Source: Pelagibacteraceae bacterium (lineage in GTDB: Bacteria; Pseudomonadota; Alphaproteobacteria; Pelagibacterales; Pelagibacteraceae). Taken from it: a DNA stretch of 7,057 nucleotides. Positions 4,976-7,057 of this stretch are shown piece after piece (the first letter of the stretch is position 1; every line of letters starts with the position of its first letter). The position numbers and the translations under genes were made by a program. The notes beneath the pieces were generated by a model. That model had not been told where the DNA came from. It saw only the letters and a program-made list of their open reading frames with translations, and made no database searches. The stretch is from contig VTPF01000035.1 of assembly GCA_008638025.1 (NCBI GenBank), positions 1-7,057 on the forward strand, written 5' to 3'.

Positions 4976-6061
4976 CTATTTTTGAGAATGGTCAACACCA
5001 GCCCCTTTAAGAAAGGGAGCTTTTTCATCCAGTGGCCACCTCGGTCTGGCGGTAAATGTTACATCGTCTATTAATTTTTTTTGATATCTTTCAATTCCTG
5101 CCCAAGCAATCATAGCCGCATTGTCAGTGCAAAGCTCTGATGGCGGGAAAATATATTTAAAGCCCATACTTTTGCAAACTTCTTGTAGATTTTTTCTAAT
5201 GGTTTTGTTTGAAGCGACACCACCAGCTATAACAAAATAGTTTTCTTTGTTTTGTTTGTTATTTTCTAAAAAAAGTTGCATGGCTTTTTTACTCTTAACT
5301 TTTAAAATTTCGTTAATGGTATGTTGAAAAGAGGCCGCTAAATTATATTTATCTTGTTTGTTTTTTATTTTTTTTGAAGCATGCAAAACAGCAGTTTTTA
5401 ATCCAGCAAACGAAAGGTTGCAGCCACTTTTATGGAGAATGGGTTTTGGTAAAACGAACCCATTTTCATTTCCTCTGGCAGCGTACTTTTCAATTTTTGG
5501 TCCTCCAGGAAATTCTATTCCAAGAATTTTAGCTGTTTTATCAAATGCTTCTCCAAGGGCATCATCAATGGTTGTACCTAATCTTTTATATTTATTGACT
5601 CCTTGCACTTCTAGAAACTGAGTGTGTCCTCCCGAAATTAATAAAAGAAGATAAGGAAATTTGATTTTTTTAATTAATCTTGGACTAAGCGCGTGACCCT
5701 CTAAGTGGTTGATTGCTAAAAAAGGCTTTTTTAAAAATGTAGCGATAGTTTTTCCAGCACTCATTCCCACCATTAAACACACTAAAAGTCCTGGGCCCGC
5801 AGTAGTTGCTACACCAGTTATTTTTTGTATTGGAATTTTGCTTTTTTGTATCGCTTTTTTGATTATTATATCAATCTTTTCTACATGAGATCTTGCCGCC
5901 AACTCAGGCACCACCCCTCCGAAAGGTTGGTGTTCTTTAATTTGACTTGATACAATATTAGATAAAATTTTGACTTTTCCATGCTTATCTTGTTTAACAA
6001 TAGAGGCAGCGGTCTCATCACAACTACTTTCAATACCTAAAAAAATCACATTTTTGTTCAT
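4976..6061 (-). CDS. tsaD: tRNA N6-threonylcarbamoyladenosine transferase TsaD
   Basis: Transfers the threonylcarbamoyl group from threonylcarbamoyl-AMP to A37 of tRNAs that read ANN codons, acting with TsaB and TsaE (not in this window). It has 361 residues, against about 337 in E. coli. The ASKHA/Kae1 motifs are all present: GIESSCDETA (9-18); the metal-binding HLEGH (His119, His123); LLISGGHTQ (140-148); GTTIDDALGEAFDK (162-175); GGPKIEKYAARG (186-197); VIAGGVASN (277-285); and CTDNAAMIAWAG (311-322) with metal-ligand Asp313. The extra length is partly a C-terminal tail after ARPRWPLD, a form I recall from other alphaproteobacteria. The start ATG has GGGAGG 9 bases upstream, in the loop of a small hairpin. 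The gene is divergent from hemC; gpsA, which I would expect just downstream in relatives, is absent here. Confidence 0.97.
   Translation of the reverse strand: MNKNVIFLGIESSCDETAASIVKQDKHGKVKILSNIVSSQIKEHQPFGGVVPELAARSHVEKIDIIIKKAIQKSKIPIQKITGVATTAGPGLLVCLMVGMSAGKTIATFLKKPFLAINHLEGHALSPRLIKKIKFPYLLLLISGGHTQFLEVQGVNKYKRLGTTIDDALGEAFDKTAKILGIEFPGGPKIEKYAARGNENGFVLPKPILHKSGCNLSFAGLKTAVLHASKKIKNKQDKYNLAASFQHTINEILKVKSKKAMQLFLENNKQNKENYFVIAGGVASNKTIRKNLQEVCKSMGFKYIFPPSELCTDNAAMIAWAGIERYQKKLIDDVTFTARPRWPLDEKAPFLKGAGVDHSQK
5000..5025 (+). terminator. Intrinsic terminator of the aldo/keto reductase, nested in antisense tsaD
   Basis: The plus strand has AGC-CCCTTT (5000-5008), loop AAG, AAAGGG (5012-5017), one unpaired A, GCT (5019-5021), then TTTT (5022-5025). 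This is a 9-bp stem with one bulge followed by a T run, starting 28 bases after the reductase stop codon. It lies wholly inside the last codons of tsaD on the other strand. On the minus strand the hairpin has no following T run, so it should not stop tsaD transcription. Confidence 0.7.
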
Positions 6062-6066
6062 TTTAT

Positions 6067-6081
6067 GCGACCTCCCGTCGC
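6067..6081 (-). promoter_or_regulatory. Small hairpin presenting the tsaD Shine-Dalgarno
   Basis: The minus strand reads GCGAC-GGGAG-GTCGC: a perfect 5-bp, mostly G/C stem with the ribosome-binding GGGAG as its loop, ending 5 bases before the tsaD ATG. It is the only G/C-rich stretch in a 68-bp A/T-rich gap. It would lie in the tsaD leader. It could present or mask the ribosome binding site; the sequence does not say which. Confidence 0.5.
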
Positions 6082-6098
6082 TTAATATTTAATACTAA

Positions 6099-6104
6099 TA
6101 TAAT
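6099..6104 (+). promoter_or_regulatory. Candidate -10 element of the hemC promoter
   Basis: A perfect TATAAT lies 25 bases before the hemC ATG, giving a predicted start near 6111 and a leader of about 19 bases with no Shine-Dalgarno. No good -35 is seen 16-18 bases upstream. The tsaD promoter must lie in the same gap on the other strand, but I could not identify it. Confidence 0.4.
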
Positions 6105-6129
6105 GGAAAATAATATTTAAACAGAAAAA

Positions 6130-7057
6130 ATGATATCAAAAGAAAAATTAATTATAGGAAGTCGAGGCAGCAGGCTTTCTCTAGCTCAGGCAGAGCATTT
6201 TAAAGATGAACTGTTGTTAGCAAATCCAAGTTTAAAAACGGACCAGATTGAAATAAAAATAATTAAAACATCTGGAGATCAATTTAAAACAGAAAATTTA
6301 GCAAGCATCGGTGGCAAAGGATTGTTTGTGAAAGAAATCGAACAAGAATTAATAAATAAAAATATTGATTTTGCCGTTCACTCCTTAAAAGATGTGCCAA
6401 CTTTTGGACCTGAGTCATTAATTTTAGCTGCATTTTTAAAAAGAAAAGATGCAAGAGATGCATTTATTTCTCCACTTGCAAAATCCTTCTCTCAGCTGAA
6501 GCCAGGATCCACTGTTGGAACTTCATCGGTAAGGAGAGTGGCCCAATTAAAAAAACTAAGAAATGATTTAAATATAATTAGTATGCGAGGAAACATTGAT
6601 ACTAGAATTGAAAAAGTAAAAGAGGGAATTTATGACTCGATTGTTTTAGCTTATGCTGGATTACAACGATTAGGGTTTCATACTCAAGTAACAGAAGTTT
6701 TTGAAAAAGAAAAAATGTTACCCGCAGCGGGACAGGGTGTGGTGACCATTCAATGTAGAGCAGATGATTTTGATTCAATTAAATTAGTACATTCAGTGAA
6801 TGATAAAGAAACAGAAATTATAGTCAGTGCAGAAAGAAGTTTTTTGCATAGAGTCAATGGTGCTTGTGATACGCCAGTTGCTGTTAATGCAGTAATAAAT
6901 GACGATGGAGAAATTTTTGTTAGAGCAGAACTTTTATCCTTAGATGGAACAAAAGTGTTTCAGGCACACAAAACAGGCCTTTCAGAAAAAGCAACACTTA
7001 TTGGTTTGGATGTTGCAGAGGAAATTTTAGACAAAGCTGGACATGACTTTATAGTAT
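6130..7057 (+). CDS. hemC: Hydroxymethylbilane synthase (porphobilinogen deaminase), 3' end cut by window
   Basis: Polymerises four porphobilinogen units into hydroxymethylbilane, the linear tetrapyrrole precursor of haem, in the cytoplasm. The frame stays open for 309 residues to the window edge. The family is usually about 310 residues, so only the last few are missing. Visible motifs: IGSRGSRLSLAQ (9-20); GGKGLFVKEIE (61-71); AVHSLKDVPT (82-91) with catalytic Asp88; GTSSVRR (130-136), whose two arginines bind substrate carboxylates; MRGNIDTRI (152-160); LPAAGQG (197-203); and FLHRVNGACDTP (238-249) with Cys246, which carries the dipyrromethane cofactor. The ATG at 6130 places the first conserved strand where expected. 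It is divergent from tsaD, 68 bp apart. hemD often follows hemC in alphaproteobacteria but would lie outside this window. Confidence 0.96.
   Translation, partial: MISKEKLIIGSRGSRLSLAQAEHFKDELLLANPSLKTDQIEIKIIKTSGDQFKTENLASIGGKGLFVKEIEQELINKNIDFAVHSLKDVPTFGPESLILAAFLKRKDARDAFISPLAKSFSQLKPGSTVGTSSVRRVAQLKKLRNDLNIISMRGNIDTRIEKVKEGIYDSIVLAYAGLQRLGFHTQVTEVFEKEKMLPAAGQGVVTIQCRADDFDSIKLVHSVNDKETEIIVSAERSFLHRVNGACDTPVAVNAVINDDGEIFVRAELLSLDGTKVFQAHKTGLSEKATLIGLDVAEEILDKAGHDFIV

Noticed and set aside
5358..5621. Plus-strand open frame of 87 residues
   Set aside because: It is antisense to conserved TsaD motifs and is a shadow frame.

Overview
This window looks like part of the chromosome of an AT-rich, gene-dense alphaproteobacterium, most likely a streamlined marine lineage (Pelagibacterales/SAR11-like or a comparable AT-rich group). 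The evidence is threefold. A DUF1674/SDHAF4-type protein overlaps a 220-residue protein that I recognise as an alphaproteobacterial family. The tsaD and hemC genes are divergent, an arrangement I recall from alphaproteobacteria. Intergenic gaps are very small (1 to 166 bp) in sequence that is mostly A/T. This assignment rests on reading protein motifs, not on a database search.

Layout. The left edge (1-577, minus strand) holds a two-gene transporter operon: a DUF4212 small subunit followed by the N-terminus of a sodium:solute symporter. A 166-bp divergent promoter region separates it from a plus-strand pair (744-1600): a conserved protein of unknown function overlapping an SDHAF4-like succinate dehydrogenase assembly factor. 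That pair runs tail to tail, with one base between stop codons, into a minus-strand operon (3980-1602) encoding an EVE-domain protein and acetyl-CoA synthetase (acs). A 68-bp divergent gap leads to a plus-strand Tat-signal aldo/keto reductase (4049-4972). It converges, with three bases between stops, on minus-strand tsaD (6061-4976). A second 68-bp divergent gap leads to plus-strand hemC (6130 to the window end), which is cut only a few residues from its expected C-terminus.

Function. The symporter pair and acs could form an acetate (or short monocarboxylate) uptake-and-activation module, feeding acetyl-CoA to the TCA cycle, to which the SDHAF4 homologue is also linked. tsaD (tRNA t6A modification) and hemC (haem synthesis) are housekeeping genes. 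The aldo/keto reductase is the least conventional gene: it has an intact catalytic tetrad behind a twin-arginine signal.

Non-coding signals include an intrinsic terminator for the reductase inside the 3' end of antisense tsaD, a weaker possibly bidirectional terminator at the SDHAF4/acs junction, a small hairpin presenting the tsaD Shine-Dalgarno in its loop, and several promoter candidates. I saw no RNA genes, mobile elements, CRISPR arrays or phage genes, and no convincing evidence of a wholly new multi-gene system. The best leads are the unknown protein coupled to the SDHAF4 homologue, the exported reductase, and the nested terminator.
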